Shown here: positions 41,543 through 50,835 of the stretch, piece by piece | Position numbering within the stretch: the first letter of the stretch is position 1 | Layout: each line of letters opens with the position of its first letter | NCBI GenBank assembly: GCA_036703985.1 | Contig: DATNQN010000104.1 | Location: 1 to 64,000 of the forward strand | DNA: 64,000 nucleotides | Source: Leptolyngbyaceae cyanobacterium | GTDB lineage: Bacteria; Cyanobacteriota; Cyanobacteriia; Cyanobacteriales; Aerosakkonemataceae | Reading direction: 5' to 3' | Notes under the pieces: model-generated | Database searches by the model: none | What the model was told of the DNA's origin: nothing | The model's input: only the letters and a program-made list of their open reading frames with translations | Translations under genes and position numbers: made by a program

Positions 41543-43531
41543 ATGCTTGGACAAATACTGCGTGGGCGCTATCAAATTATTCGCTTGCTAGGAAGCGGGG
41601 GATTCGGTGATACTTATTTAGCGATCGATCGCGATCTCCCTGGTAGTCCTCAGTGCGTTGTCAAGCAACTAAAATCGAAAAACGTACAAAGTTCGGTTTG
41701 GCAGACAGCAAGACGGTTATTTGAAACGGAAGCTCAAGTATTATACCGTTTGGGTAAACACGATCGAATACCGCAGTTGCTTGCACACTTTGAGGAAAAC
41801 CAAGAATTTTATCTAGTTCAAGAATTCATTGAAGGAGAAGATCTCAGCCAAGAACTTATCCCTGGTAAACAACTCAATGAAGCTGAGGTAATTGCTTTAT
41901 TAGAAGATATTTTGACAATTTTGGGATTCGTTCACCAACAGAACGTGATTCATCGCGATATTAAACCCTCTAATTTAATCAGACGCCAACAGGATGGCAA
42001 ATTCGTGTTGATTGACTTCGGCGCGGTGAAAGAAATCAGCACGTTAGTAGGTAATACGCAAGAACAGATTGGCGGTACTGTTCTGATTGGTTCTTCTGGT
42101 TATATGCCAAGCGAACAGCTAGGAGGAAAACCACGTTTTAACAGCGATATTTATGCCTTGGGAATGACGGCAATTCAAGCATTAACTGGTACTTTTCCCG
42201 ATGAGTTACCAGAAATTTCGGAAACGGGGGAAGTTGACTGGCGCGAATACGCTAGGGTGAGCAATCGATTAGCGGCAATTTTAAATAAAATGGTGCGATC
42301 GCATTTTCGCGATCGCTACCAATCAGCCACCGAAGTGCTTGCAGACTTGGTAAAATTAAAAATGGCGACTGGTAGTTTTACTCAACGTTTTGTACTGTTA
42401 GGAGGTAATCAAAAGCCATTTGTCAGGTATTATCCCTTAATAATTATAGTTATTTCCATTTTTATTACTTTCGGAATTTCCAAGTTATTGGCATTTTTAC
42501 CCAGCAACGAACCACCATCGATCGCCATCAGTAAACCGACTCTTTATCCCCATATTCCAGCAGCTGTCGAATCGTTGAATCAAGGCAAAACCCTGGTAGA
42601 ATTACGCCGTTATGAAGAAGCAATAATTACGTTGGAAAGAGCCGTACAAATCGATCCGAAATACCCGGAAGCTTGGTTAGAACGCGGCAAAGCCTTAGAA
42701 AAATTACAAAAGTATGAAGATGCCCTACGTTCGTATGACGAAGCACTTAAACTTCAGTCAGATTATTCAGAAGCTTGGTATAATCGGAGTGTCGTACTGT
42801 CAGAATTAAAGCGCTACGACGATGCGCTCATTTCCTTAAATAAAGCAATTGAAAAACAGCCAAAATATCCAGAAGCTTACTATTTTAAGGGAGTTTTGCT
42901 AGACAAGTTACAACGAGATGAAGAAGCCTTATCTTCTTTAAATAAAAGTATAGAAATCAATCCTGATTATGGATTGGCTTGGTATTATCGAGGCTTGATA
43001 CTAAATAATTTAGAACGATATCAAGAAGCACTAGAATCTTTAGAAAAAGCGATACAAATCGAGCCATCTTCGGTAGAAATATGGGTAGAAAAAGCTTCTA
43101 CATTAGATAAATTAAATCAATATGAAGAAGCCATTAGATGTCTGCAACAAGCTTTGGAAATCAAACCAGATTATGCAGAAGCTTGGCAAGAAAGAGGAAA
43201 TGTACTCAGCAAATTAAAAAGATATGAAGAGGCATTAGCTTCTTTAGATAAAGCCGTTCAAATTAAGCCGGATTATGCAGAAGCTTGGTACATTCGAGGC
43301 ATGGTTTTAGAAAAAATACAAAAGTATGATTTGGCAATCCAATCATTAGATAAAGCTACTCAAATTAAGCCGGATTATTGGGAATCATGGTATCGGCGAG
43401 GCGTTATTTTAGAAAAAATGGAAAAGCTTGAAGAGGCGGTTGGTGCTTATGGTAAAGCAATTGAAATTTGGCCTGCCCATCGAGAAGCGATCGAGAATAG
43501 AAAGCGATTGCTGAATAAACTAGGAAGATAA
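41543..43531 (+). CDS. Serine/threonine protein kinase with TPR tail
   Basis: The start is taken at the ATG at 41543 (MLGQILRGRYQII), matching cyanobacterial kinases; the frame is open from 41456. 662 residues: kinase domain about 8-275 with GSGGFG (17-22), Lys41, HRD (137-139) and DFG (158-160); a transmembrane helix (about 296-320); then about eight TPRs on the far side of the membrane (about 340-650). A sensor kinase that phosphorylates cytosolic proteins in response to a signal recognised by TPRs or partners. No phosphatase is near. Confidence 0.9.
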   Translation: MLGQILRGRYQIIRLLGSGGFGDTYLAIDRDLPGSPQCVVKQLKSKNVQSSVWQTARRLFETEAQVLYRLGKHDRIPQLLAHFEENQEFYLVQEFIEGEDLSQELIPGKQLNEAEVIALLEDILTILGFVHQQNVIHRDIKPSNLIRRQQDGKFVLIDFGAVKEISTLVGNTQEQIGGTVLIGSSGYMPSEQLGGKPRFNSDIYALGMTAIQALTGTFPDELPEISETGEVDWREYARVSNRLAAILNKMVRSHFRDRYQSATEVLADLVKLKMATGSFTQRFVLLGGNQKPFVRYYPLIIIVISIFITFGISKLLAFLPSNEPPSIAISKPTLYPHIPAAVESLNQGKTLVELRRYEEAIITLERAVQIDPKYPEAWLERGKALEKLQKYEDALRSYDEALKLQSDYSEAWYNRSVVLSELKRYDDALISLNKAIEKQPKYPEAYYFKGVLLDKLQRDEEALSSLNKSIEINPDYGLAWYYRGLILNNLERYQEALESLEKAIQIEPSSVEIWVEKASTLDKLNQYEEAIRCLQQALEIKPDYAEAWQERGNVLSKLKRYEEALASLDKAVQIKPDYAEAWYIRGMVLEKIQKYDLAIQSLDKATQIKPDYWESWYRRGVILEKMEKLEEAVGAYGKAIEIWPAHREAIENRKRLLNKLGR

Positions 43532-43633
43532 TTTTTGAAAGAAGTCAAAATGAATTGAAGTTCGGAAAGTTGTAAAATTTTTAATTATATCTGATATAAA
43601 TAGATAGATATCCCCATCTTTAATAAAATACCC

Positions 43634-45106
43634 ATGATTACCCAAGCGAAATCACAAATAAACTGGCAACCAATCATCAAACAATTTGAAGCCGTCGTTG
43701 GCAAAAATGGGGTAGTTCAACGTCGGGAAGAATTGCTGACTTATGAATGCGACGGACTGACTAGCTACCGAAAACGACCAGCAGTAGTAGTGCTACCCCG
43801 CACCACAGAACAAGTAGCAGAAATAGTGAAAATTTGCGCTCGAGATCGAATAGCTTGGGTTGCGAGGGGTGCGGGTACTGGTCTTTCCGGCGGCGCATTA
43901 CCAGTTGAAGATTGCGTCCTCATTGTCACCGCCTTAATGAAACAAATCCTGGAAATAGATTTAGAAAATCAGCGCGTAGTAGTGCAACCAGGAGTAATTA
44001 ATAACTGGGTAACTCAAGCTGTCAGCGGTGCGGGTTTTTATTACGCACCAGACCCTTCCAGCCAAATTATCTGCTCGATTGGCGGTAACGTTGCCGAAAA
44101 TTCCGGTGGCGTTCATTGCCTCAAATATGGAGTGACCACCAATCACGTATTAGGATTAAAATTAGTTATTCCCGATGGTTCGATTATTGATGTAGGAGGC
44201 GCTGTTCAAGAAACACCAGGTTATGATTTAACGGGATTATTTGTAGGTTCAGAAGGCACCCTTGGTATTGCTACAGAAATTACTTTGAGAATTCTTAAAA
44301 CAGCCGAATCAATTTGCGTTTTATTAGCAGATTTTACCAGCGTGGAATCTTGCGGTGCAGCAGTATCAGATATTATCAGTTCCGGTATTATTCCTGCTGG
44401 TATGGAAATCATGGATAACTTGAGCATTAACGCTGTAGAAGATGTGGTAGCCACAGGTTGTTATCCCCGTGATGCGACTGCAATTTTGCTAGTAGAAATA
44501 GACGGTTTAGAAGTAGAAGTGGCTGCGAATAAACAGCGAATTGCAGAAATTTGCCGAAAGAATGGCGCTCGTAATATTACCACTGCGAACGACCCAGAAA
44601 CTAGATTAAAATTTTGGAAAGGACGAAAAGCAGCATTTGCGGCGGCTGGTCACATGAGTCCAGATTATTACGTGCAAGATGGGGTAATTCCCCGTACTCA
44701 ATTGTCTTATGTTTTGCAAGAAATTGAAAATTTAAGTCAGAAATATGGATATAAAATTGCCAATGTATTTCATGCTGGCGATGGCAACCTTCATCCTTTA
44801 ATTCTTTATGATAATTCCATACCTGGTGCATTGGAAAAAGTAGAAGAATTAGGGGGAGATATTCTCAAACTTTGCGTGAAAGTTGGGGGTAGTCTTTCTG
44901 GAGAACATGGCATTGGTGCTGATAAAAAATGCTATATGCCAGAAATGTTTACCGAGACGGATTTAGAAACTATGCAATGGGTGCGAAAAGTTTTTAATCC
45001 CAAAGAATTAGCTAATCCGGGGAAAATTTTCCCAACGCCGAAAACTTGTGGGGAAGCTGCACACGCTCAAATTGAGAAGAAGTTTGAAAAAATAGAGGTG
45101 TTTTAA
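43634..45106 (+). CDS. glcD: Glycolate dehydrogenase FAD subunit GlcD
   Basis: 490 residues. FAD-binding PCMH domain about 40-220 (VVLPRTTEQVAEIVKICARD, GAGTGLSGGALP, DPSSQIICSIGGNVAENSGG) and a C-terminal FAD-oxidase domain with the HAGDGNLHPLI and SGEHGIGADK motifs. With GlcE and GlcF it oxidises glycolate to glyoxylate in photorespiration at the membrane. Here it is separated from glcE/glcF by about 4.4 kb containing the RAYT remnant, glgP and an HD gene. Confidence 0.93.
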   Translation: MITQAKSQINWQPIIKQFEAVVGKNGVVQRREELLTYECDGLTSYRKRPAVVVLPRTTEQVAEIVKICARDRIAWVARGAGTGLSGGALPVEDCVLIVTALMKQILEIDLENQRVVVQPGVINNWVTQAVSGAGFYYAPDPSSQIICSIGGNVAENSGGVHCLKYGVTTNHVLGLKLVIPDGSIIDVGGAVQETPGYDLTGLFVGSEGTLGIATEITLRILKTAESICVLLADFTSVESCGAAVSDIISSGIIPAGMEIMDNLSINAVEDVVATGCYPRDATAILLVEIDGLEVEVAANKQRIAEICRKNGARNITTANDPETRLKFWKGRKAAFAAAGHMSPDYYVQDGVIPRTQLSYVLQEIENLSQKYGYKIANVFHAGDGNLHPLILYDNSIPGALEKVEELGGDILKLCVKVGGSLSGEHGIGADKKCYMPEMFTETDLETMQWVRKVFNPKELANPGKIFPTPKTCGEAAHAQIEKKFEKIEVF

Positions 45107-45219
45107 TTCACATTCATCTCGTTTTATCTCGTTCATCTCGTTCCCAGGTTCTACCTGGGAATGCTTTTTAGAGGCTCTGCCTCCCGTCACAAATCAATCA
45201 CATCTACTTCTAGCAACGC
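45107..45219. other. glcD-RAYT junction
   Basis: The short gap carries the left REP-like unit (45139-45183); nothing else. Confidence 0.5.
45139..45183. repeat. REP-like double hairpin (copy R2, left flank of RAYT)
   Basis: CGTTCCCAGGTT-C-TACCTGGGAATG (45139-45163) and GAGGC-TCT-GCCTC (45171-45183). Identical in layout to 2671-2715. It lies just past the stop of the RAYT pseudogene. Confidence 0.8.
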
Positions 45220-45720
45220 TTATTTTCCCATGTAATTGCGATAACTAGAATACCGCCAATGAACAGGGTCATCTACATAGCCACGTCGAACCGGATTATT
45301 GTGAATATAATCCAACTTCTGGATAAACATTTCCTAGTTCAGAATAGCTTGCGGATGAAATCCTTCTTGCCAAACTTGATATTCCTGGTCTGTTTTATAG
45401 GGGAGTTTGTGAAACTTAAGCTGATTGAGAATATAGTTTGCTTGATTTTTTTTTAGCAAGTCAATAATTGTCCGAGCCGTGAATGATTTAAAATTTCCTA
45501 TTTCCTTGGACAAACTTGCAGTAGATGCCAGCAGATGAAGATGGTTTTCCATGAGTATATAGCCGTATAATTTGAGGCGTTGCTGGCATTGCAAAAATTT
45601 CAGGGAATCTAAAACAATTTCTGCTATTTCTATTTTACTAAATAGAGGTATCCAATTAATTACTGTGCAGGTGACGAAATGTGGCTGGTCTCCCAGTACG
45701 TGGTAGCGGCTGCGTCTCAT
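45220..45720 (-). pseudogene. REP-associated tyrosine transposase (RAYT), interrupted
   Basis: The open part is 128 residues from the ATG at 45720: a Y1/HUH transposase with the HLH metal-binding motif (His60-x-His62 in MENHLHLL). After HPQAILN an in-frame TAG stops it, but the same frame continues to 45220 with EMFIQKLDYIHNNPVRRGY and DDPVHWRYSSYRNYMGK, the standard RAYT C-terminus. One base change would restore a protein of about 166 residues. It is bracketed by inverted REP-like hairpins, its presumed substrates. Confidence 0.85.
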
Positions 45721-45741
45721 TGTATTAATTTTAGTTGGAGT

Positions 45742-45788
45742 GAGGCAGAGCCTCTAGAATATCATTACCAGGCTCCAGCCTGGTAACG
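45742..45788. repeat. REP-like double hairpin (copy R3, right flank of RAYT, inverted)
   Basis: GAGGC-AGA-GCCTC (45742-45754) then CATTACCAGGCT...AGCCTGGTAACG (45763-45788). The order is inverted relative to R2, so the two units form a mirrored pair around the transposase gene. The larger hairpin has diverged (ACCAGGCT instead of CCCAGGTT). Confidence 0.75.
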
Positions 45789-45929
45789 AGAAGCGTGCAG
45801 TTAGCTTATGTGTAAACGGTTACGGAAAAGTTAATGCAATAAAAAGAAAATATGATGTTCGATCGATTATCGATCGACAACTTATATACTCACAACCAGT
45901 CAAAATATAAAATCCTAAAGGATTAAGTT

Positions 45930-48476
45930 ATGCAAACTGTACCAAATCCCGCCTTGGAATGTAAACCGATCGTTCAGGTAGAGGATGACCGCACGGGGTT
46001 GAGCATCGAAACGTTAAAACGAGCTTTCTTAGAAAACCTTTTCTACTTGCAAGGAAAGTTTCCCAGTATTGCCACGAAAAACGATTGCTACATGGCATTA
46101 GCTTACACGGTACGCGATCGCTTATTCAAGCGCTGGATCGATACGGCGGAAACTTATACCAAAAACGGTTCGCGGACGGTTTGCTATCTGTCGGCGGAAT
46201 TCCTCATGGGGCCACACTTGGGTAACAACCTGATCAATTTGGGTATCTATGACCAAGTGAAACAAGCCATCTCAGAATTGGGACTCGATTTTGATGAATT
46301 GCTGGAACAAGAAGAAGAACCGGGACTCGGTAACGGTGGTTTGGGGCGATTGGCAGCTTGTTACCTGGATTCGATGGCAACTTTAGAGATTCCTTCTCTA
46401 GGTTACGGCATTCGCTACGAGTTTGGCATCTTCGAGCAGAAAATTCAAGATGGCTGGCAAGTGGAAGTTACCGATAAATGGTTACGTTTTGGCAATCCTT
46501 GGGATATTCCGCGTCCGGAATGGTCAGTGGAAGTGAAACTCGGCGGTCATACAGAAACTTATGTTGACGATCGCGGTCGTTATCGAGTACGCTGGATTCC
46601 CTTCCAAGTTGTCAAAGGCATACCCTACGATACTCCGATTTTAGGATACAAAGTTAACACTGCCAATACTTTAAGATTGTGGGCAGCAGAAGCACCAGAA
46701 TCTTTCGATTTTGAAGCTTTCAATTCGGGGGATTATCTGAAAGCCGTCCAAGCAAAAATGACTTCCGAAAATCTCTCGAAAGTTCTTTACCCCAACGACA
46801 ACGTATCGCAAGGTAAAAAATTGCGATTGGCGCAACAAATCTTTTTCGTATCTTGTTCATTGCAAGATATGATTCGGATCGTGCAAGGACAAAAGATTCC
46901 CTTAGAAAAATTCCACGAAAAATTTATCATTCAACTAAATGATACCCATCCTTCGATCGCCGTTGCCGAACTAATGCGATTGTTAGTTGACGAACACGGC
47001 ATGGAGTGGGAACAAGCTTGGAATATTACTACTCGTACTTTCGCTTATACCAACCATACGTTATTACCAGAAGCCTTAGAAAAATGGCCTCTCAAATTGT
47101 TTGGGGAAACACTACCGCGACATCTAGAAATTATTTATGAAATTAACGGTCGTTTCCTCGACGATGTGCGGATTAAGTTTCCCGATGATTTTGCAAGACT
47201 GTCGCGAATGTCGCTAATTGACGAAAGCGGAGAACGCTACATTCGCATGGCAAATTTAGCTTGCGTTGGTAGCTTTGCAATTAATGGGGTGGCACAATTG
47301 CACACCGAATTATTGCAAAAAGATGTCTTGCACGACTTCTATGAAATGTATCCAGAGAAGTTCAATAACAAGACAAATGGCATCACGCCGCGCCGTTTTA
47401 TGGTATTGAGCAATCCCCAATTGTGCAACCTTATTCACGGCAAGATAGGGGATAGCTGGATTAAGAATTTGGATGAACTGCGTCAGTTGGAATATTTGGC
47501 AGAAGATGCTGAATTTCGCCATCAATTCCGGCAGATAAAACAATCTATTAAGCAAGATTTAGCTGCACATATCAAAGCTAAGAACGGAATTGAAGTGGAT
47601 GCTAATTCTTTGTTTGATATTCAAGCTAAACGTTTTCACGAATACAAGCGACAGCACTTAAATGCACTGCACATCGTTACCTTGTATAACCGAATCAAAG
47701 CTAATCCCAATTTGGATATTACGCCGCGCACTTTCCTATTTGGTGGCAAAGCAGCACCCGGCTATTATATTGCCAAATTGATTATCAAATTGATCAATTC
47801 GATCGGTGAAGTAGTCAATCGCGATCCAGATGTGAGAGGACGGCTGAAAGTTGTTTTCTTAGAAGATTACAGCGTTAAATTTGCCCAACGAGTTTATCCG
47901 GCGGCGGATTTGTCGGAACAAATTTCCACGGCTGGCAAGGAAGCATCGGGAACTGGTAATATGAAATTTGCTCTCAATGGGGCGCTAACTATTGGTACTT
48001 TGGATGGCGCGAATGTGGAAATCCGGGAAGAAGTAGGAGAAGAAAACTTCTTCCTATTTGGATTAACGGCGGAAGAAGTTTATGCCAAAAAAGCAGAAGG
48101 CTACGATCCGATGTACTATTACAATACCGATGCGGAATTGAAATTAGCGATCGATCGCATTTCTTCTGGTTTCTTCTCCCACGGCGATCCGAATTTATTT
48201 AAACCTTTGTTGGATACCCTGTTGTATCACGATGAGTATATGCTGTTGGCAGACTATCGTGCTTATATAGAATGTCAAGAACGAGTTAGCCAAGCTTACC
48301 GAGATGAAGAAAATTGGACTCGGATGGCAATTCTAAATGTAGCACGGATGGGTAAGTTTTCTTCCGATCGATCGATCGGTGATTATTGCCAAGATATTTG
48401 GAAAATTAAACCCGTGAAGATTGAATTGGTGGACTATATTCAGACAGCAATGAATCAACTGAAAATAGGGTTGTAG
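45930..48476 (+). CDS. glgP: Glycogen phosphorylase
   Basis: 848 residues, the usual size. Lys679 in the GTGNMKFALNGA motif carries PLP; NGGLGRLAACYLDS (about 132-145) and KRFHEYKRQ are also family hallmarks. It releases glucose-1-phosphate from glycogen by phosphorolysis at night in cyanobacteria. AAAGGA is 7 bases before the ATG. Regulatory N-terminal phosphorylation and AMP sites of the muscle enzyme are not expected. It is the first gene of no clear operon. Confidence 0.96.
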   Translation: MQTVPNPALECKPIVQVEDDRTGLSIETLKRAFLENLFYLQGKFPSIATKNDCYMALAYTVRDRLFKRWIDTAETYTKNGSRTVCYLSAEFLMGPHLGNNLINLGIYDQVKQAISELGLDFDELLEQEEEPGLGNGGLGRLAACYLDSMATLEIPSLGYGIRYEFGIFEQKIQDGWQVEVTDKWLRFGNPWDIPRPEWSVEVKLGGHTETYVDDRGRYRVRWIPFQVVKGIPYDTPILGYKVNTANTLRLWAAEAPESFDFEAFNSGDYLKAVQAKMTSENLSKVLYPNDNVSQGKKLRLAQQIFFVSCSLQDMIRIVQGQKIPLEKFHEKFIIQLNDTHPSIAVAELMRLLVDEHGMEWEQAWNITTRTFAYTNHTLLPEALEKWPLKLFGETLPRHLEIIYEINGRFLDDVRIKFPDDFARLSRMSLIDESGERYIRMANLACVGSFAINGVAQLHTELLQKDVLHDFYEMYPEKFNNKTNGITPRRFMVLSNPQLCNLIHGKIGDSWIKNLDELRQLEYLAEDAEFRHQFRQIKQSIKQDLAAHIKAKNGIEVDANSLFDIQAKRFHEYKRQHLNALHIVTLYNRIKANPNLDITPRTFLFGGKAAPGYYIAKLIIKLINSIGEVVNRDPDVRGRLKVVFLEDYSVKFAQRVYPAADLSEQISTAGKEASGTGNMKFALNGALTIGTLDGANVEIREEVGEENFFLFGLTAEEVYAKKAEGYDPMYYYNTDAELKLAIDRISSGFFSHGDPNLFKPLLDTLLYHDEYMLLADYRAYIECQERVSQAYRDEENWTRMAILNVARMGKFSSDRSIGDYCQDIWKIKPVKIELVDYIQTAMNQLKIGL

Positions 48477-48808
48477 TTTTAAGAAAATCCTGATTTTCTG
48501 TAAAGATGCAGATTTTCGTAGGTTGGGTTGACGCCAGGAAACCCAACACCACAATTCCAAAACCCGTGCAGTATTGGGAGTGTAGGTTTTAGAGAATTCT
48601 GATTTTCTGTAAAGATGCAGTTAATTAGGTAAGTTCTGTAAGGAATGTCGGAAAATGTCTAGTAGACAGTTTTCGGCATTTTTTACTTGATATGCGTGTA
48701 AGATTAATGGGAATTTTGATGGTGGGAATCAGGGGTTAAATTTTTACCGCAGATGTAGAAGGATGAACGCAGATAAACGCAGATAAGAAAGTTATAAATG
48801 AGAAATTT
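48477..48808. other. Gap between glgP and the HD gene with direct repeats
   Basis: 332 bp. CTGATTTTCTGTAAAGATGC plus AG occurs twice (48490-48511 and 48599-48620). Between them GTTGGGTT (48522-48529) and AACCCAAC (48540-48547) form the widespread GTAGGTTGGGTTGA hairpin. The copies flank a 109-bp unit and may mark a small insertion. No gene. Confidence 0.65.
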
Positions 48809-49468
48809 ATGGCAAAGAAAATAGTGGATGCAAAATTGAAATGGCAGTCTTTGTTATCAACGGTTAAAGTCGATCTAAATCTTGGCGATCGAGTCTTTAT
48901 TGACTTAATTACAGCTTATTCTACTCGGCAAAGATATTATCATAATTTGGCGCACGTCGAGCAGGTTTTAGAAGTAATTGAAAAAATGCGATCGCACTCC
49001 CGAAATTTCCCGGCAATTCAGTTTGCTGCCTGGTTTCACGATATCATTTATGACCCAAAAGCTAAAGATAATGAAGAAAAAAGTGCCGCATATGCAGCAA
49101 AAGCTTTGACAAGTTTGGGAATTACATCAATTATAGATAAAGTGAGTGAGCTAATTTTAATTACTAAAAGTCATCAACTGACAGACAATGAAGATATCGA
49201 TAGCCAAATTCTCCTCGATGCAGACTTATCCATATTAGGTACATCTGCGCCAGAGTATCGAATTTATGCTAATGCGATTCGACAAGAATATGCTTGGTTG
49301 TGCGAATCAGAATATCGAACAGGTAGAATAAAAGTATTAGAGAAATTTTTACAACGAAAAAGAATTTATTATACCGAGGAAATGTTTGCTAATTTAGAAT
49401 TAACTGCTAGACAGAATATCGAAGAAGAAATAAAATTCCTATCAGCAGTAAACGATTATACAATATAG
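48809..49468 (+). CDS. HD-superfamily metal-dependent phosphohydrolase
   Basis: 219 residues. The HD residues are His45/His49 (YYHNLAHVE) and His77-Asp78 (WFHDIIYD), with an Asp further on (LLDADLSILG). Predicted HD phosphohydrolase of the type often annotated by similarity only; the substrate is unknown. The stop is 2 bp from the glcE start, so it is transcribed together with glcE and glcF. Confidence 0.85.
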   Translation: MAKKIVDAKLKWQSLLSTVKVDLNLGDRVFIDLITAYSTRQRYYHNLAHVEQVLEVIEKMRSHSRNFPAIQFAAWFHDIIYDPKAKDNEEKSAAYAAKALTSLGITSIIDKVSELILITKSHQLTDNEDIDSQILLDADLSILGTSAPEYRIYANAIRQEYAWLCESEYRTGRIKVLEKFLQRKRIYYTEEMFANLELTARQNIEEEIKFLSAVNDYTI

Positions 49469-49470
49469 TA

Positions 49471-50793
49471 GTGATTCAAAAAACGAACGCGATCGCATCC
49501 CAACTAGAAAATATCGTCGGTTCCTCTGGTGTCCATGCTTGGGACGACATCGAAATCGATCGACAAAAACCCATAATTAATACAGTATCATCAAGCACAA
49601 CTCCCGCTTGCGTAGTTTATCCCAACACTCAGGAAGAACTTGCCGAAATTGTTGCCTGCGCCCGCCAAAATCGTTGGCGCGTCTTACCTTGCGGCAACAG
49701 CAGCAAACTAAGTTGGGGAGGAACGGCCAAAGAAATTGATGTAGTAATTAGCACTGCACGACTCAACCGGGTAATCGAACACGCTGTCGGTGACTTAACC
49801 CTCACCGTAGAAGCAGGCGTCAAATTATCCGATATTCAAACAAATTTAGCTAAAGATAGGCAATTCCTTGCTCTCGATCCAGCTTATCCCCAAATCGCTA
49901 CGATGGGCGGCATCGTAGCTACTGCTGACGCTGGTTCCCTCCGACAACGCTATGGCGGCGTGCGAGATATGCTGTTAGGGATCTCCTTTGTTCGTTACGA
50001 TGGACAAATCGCCAAAGCAGGCGGCAGAGTGGTAAAAAATGTAGCCGGATACGATTTGATGAAGCTGTTTACTGGTTCCTTTGGCACGCTAGGAATTATC
50101 AGCCAAGTGACTTTTCGGCTTTATCCTTTACCGGAAGCATCCCAAACCGTAGTATTAACAGGCACTTCGGATAACATTGCCCAAGCTACTCAAACTTTGC
50201 TAGCTTCTGCCTTGACTCCCACCGCCATCGACTTGGTATCCACTCAATTGGTAAATCGTTTAAACCTTGGGAAGGGAATGGCTTTAATTACTCGCTTCCA
50301 AAGTGTGGGGGAAAGCGTCAAAGAACAATCAAATCGGCTTTTGGAAGTGGGAGAAAAGCTGAGTTTGCAAGGTAGCAGCTTGTCGGGAGATGAAGAGGCG
50401 AGTCTATGGCAACAATTACAAGAATCAATGTGGGTGTGTGGTAATGAAAATGCGATCGCTTGCAAAATAGGAGTATTACCCAATGCTACCGTTGCTACTC
50501 TCGCTCAATTAGATCATACTCAAATGGGAATCGGTTTGATTCACGCTGGTAGCGGTTTGGGTTTTTTGCGATTTGAGAATCCAGAGGTGAAAAAACAAAC
50601 GATTTTGGAAATGAGGAATTTCTGCCAATCTCAACAGGGATTTCTAACTGTTTTAGAAGCACCTTTGGCTTTTAAAGAAAATTTTGATGTGTGGGGTTAC
50701 AGTGGCAATGGGTTGGATTTGATGCGGCGAATTAAGCAGCAGTTCGATCCGGATAATATGTTTAGTCCCCATCGGTTTGTGGGTGGGATTTAG
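49471..50793 (+). CDS. glcE: Glycolate dehydrogenase FAD-binding subunit GlcE
   Basis: 440 residues from a GTG start two bases after the HD gene. A PCMH FAD domain shorter than GlcD (VVYPNTQEELAEIVACARQN, RVLPCGNSSKLSWGG, DPAYPQIATMGGIVATADAG) and a reduced C-terminal part ending LMRRIKQQFDPDNMFSPHRF. Together with GlcF it completes glycolate dehydrogenase. Strong gene order glcE-glcF. Confidence 0.92.
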   Translation: MIQKTNAIASQLENIVGSSGVHAWDDIEIDRQKPIINTVSSSTTPACVVYPNTQEELAEIVACARQNRWRVLPCGNSSKLSWGGTAKEIDVVISTARLNRVIEHAVGDLTLTVEAGVKLSDIQTNLAKDRQFLALDPAYPQIATMGGIVATADAGSLRQRYGGVRDMLLGISFVRYDGQIAKAGGRVVKNVAGYDLMKLFTGSFGTLGIISQVTFRLYPLPEASQTVVLTGTSDNIAQATQTLLASALTPTAIDLVSTQLVNRLNLGKGMALITRFQSVGESVKEQSNRLLEVGEKLSLQGSSLSGDEEASLWQQLQESMWVCGNENAIACKIGVLPNATVATLAQLDHTQMGIGLIHAGSGLGFLRFENPEVKKQTILEMRNFCQSQQGFLTVLEAPLAFKENFDVWGYSGNGLDLMRRIKQQFDPDNMFSPHRFVGGI

Positions 50794-50835
50794 TTTTAAC
50801 GAACCGCAGAGGCGCAGAGAAAGCAGAGAGAGAAA

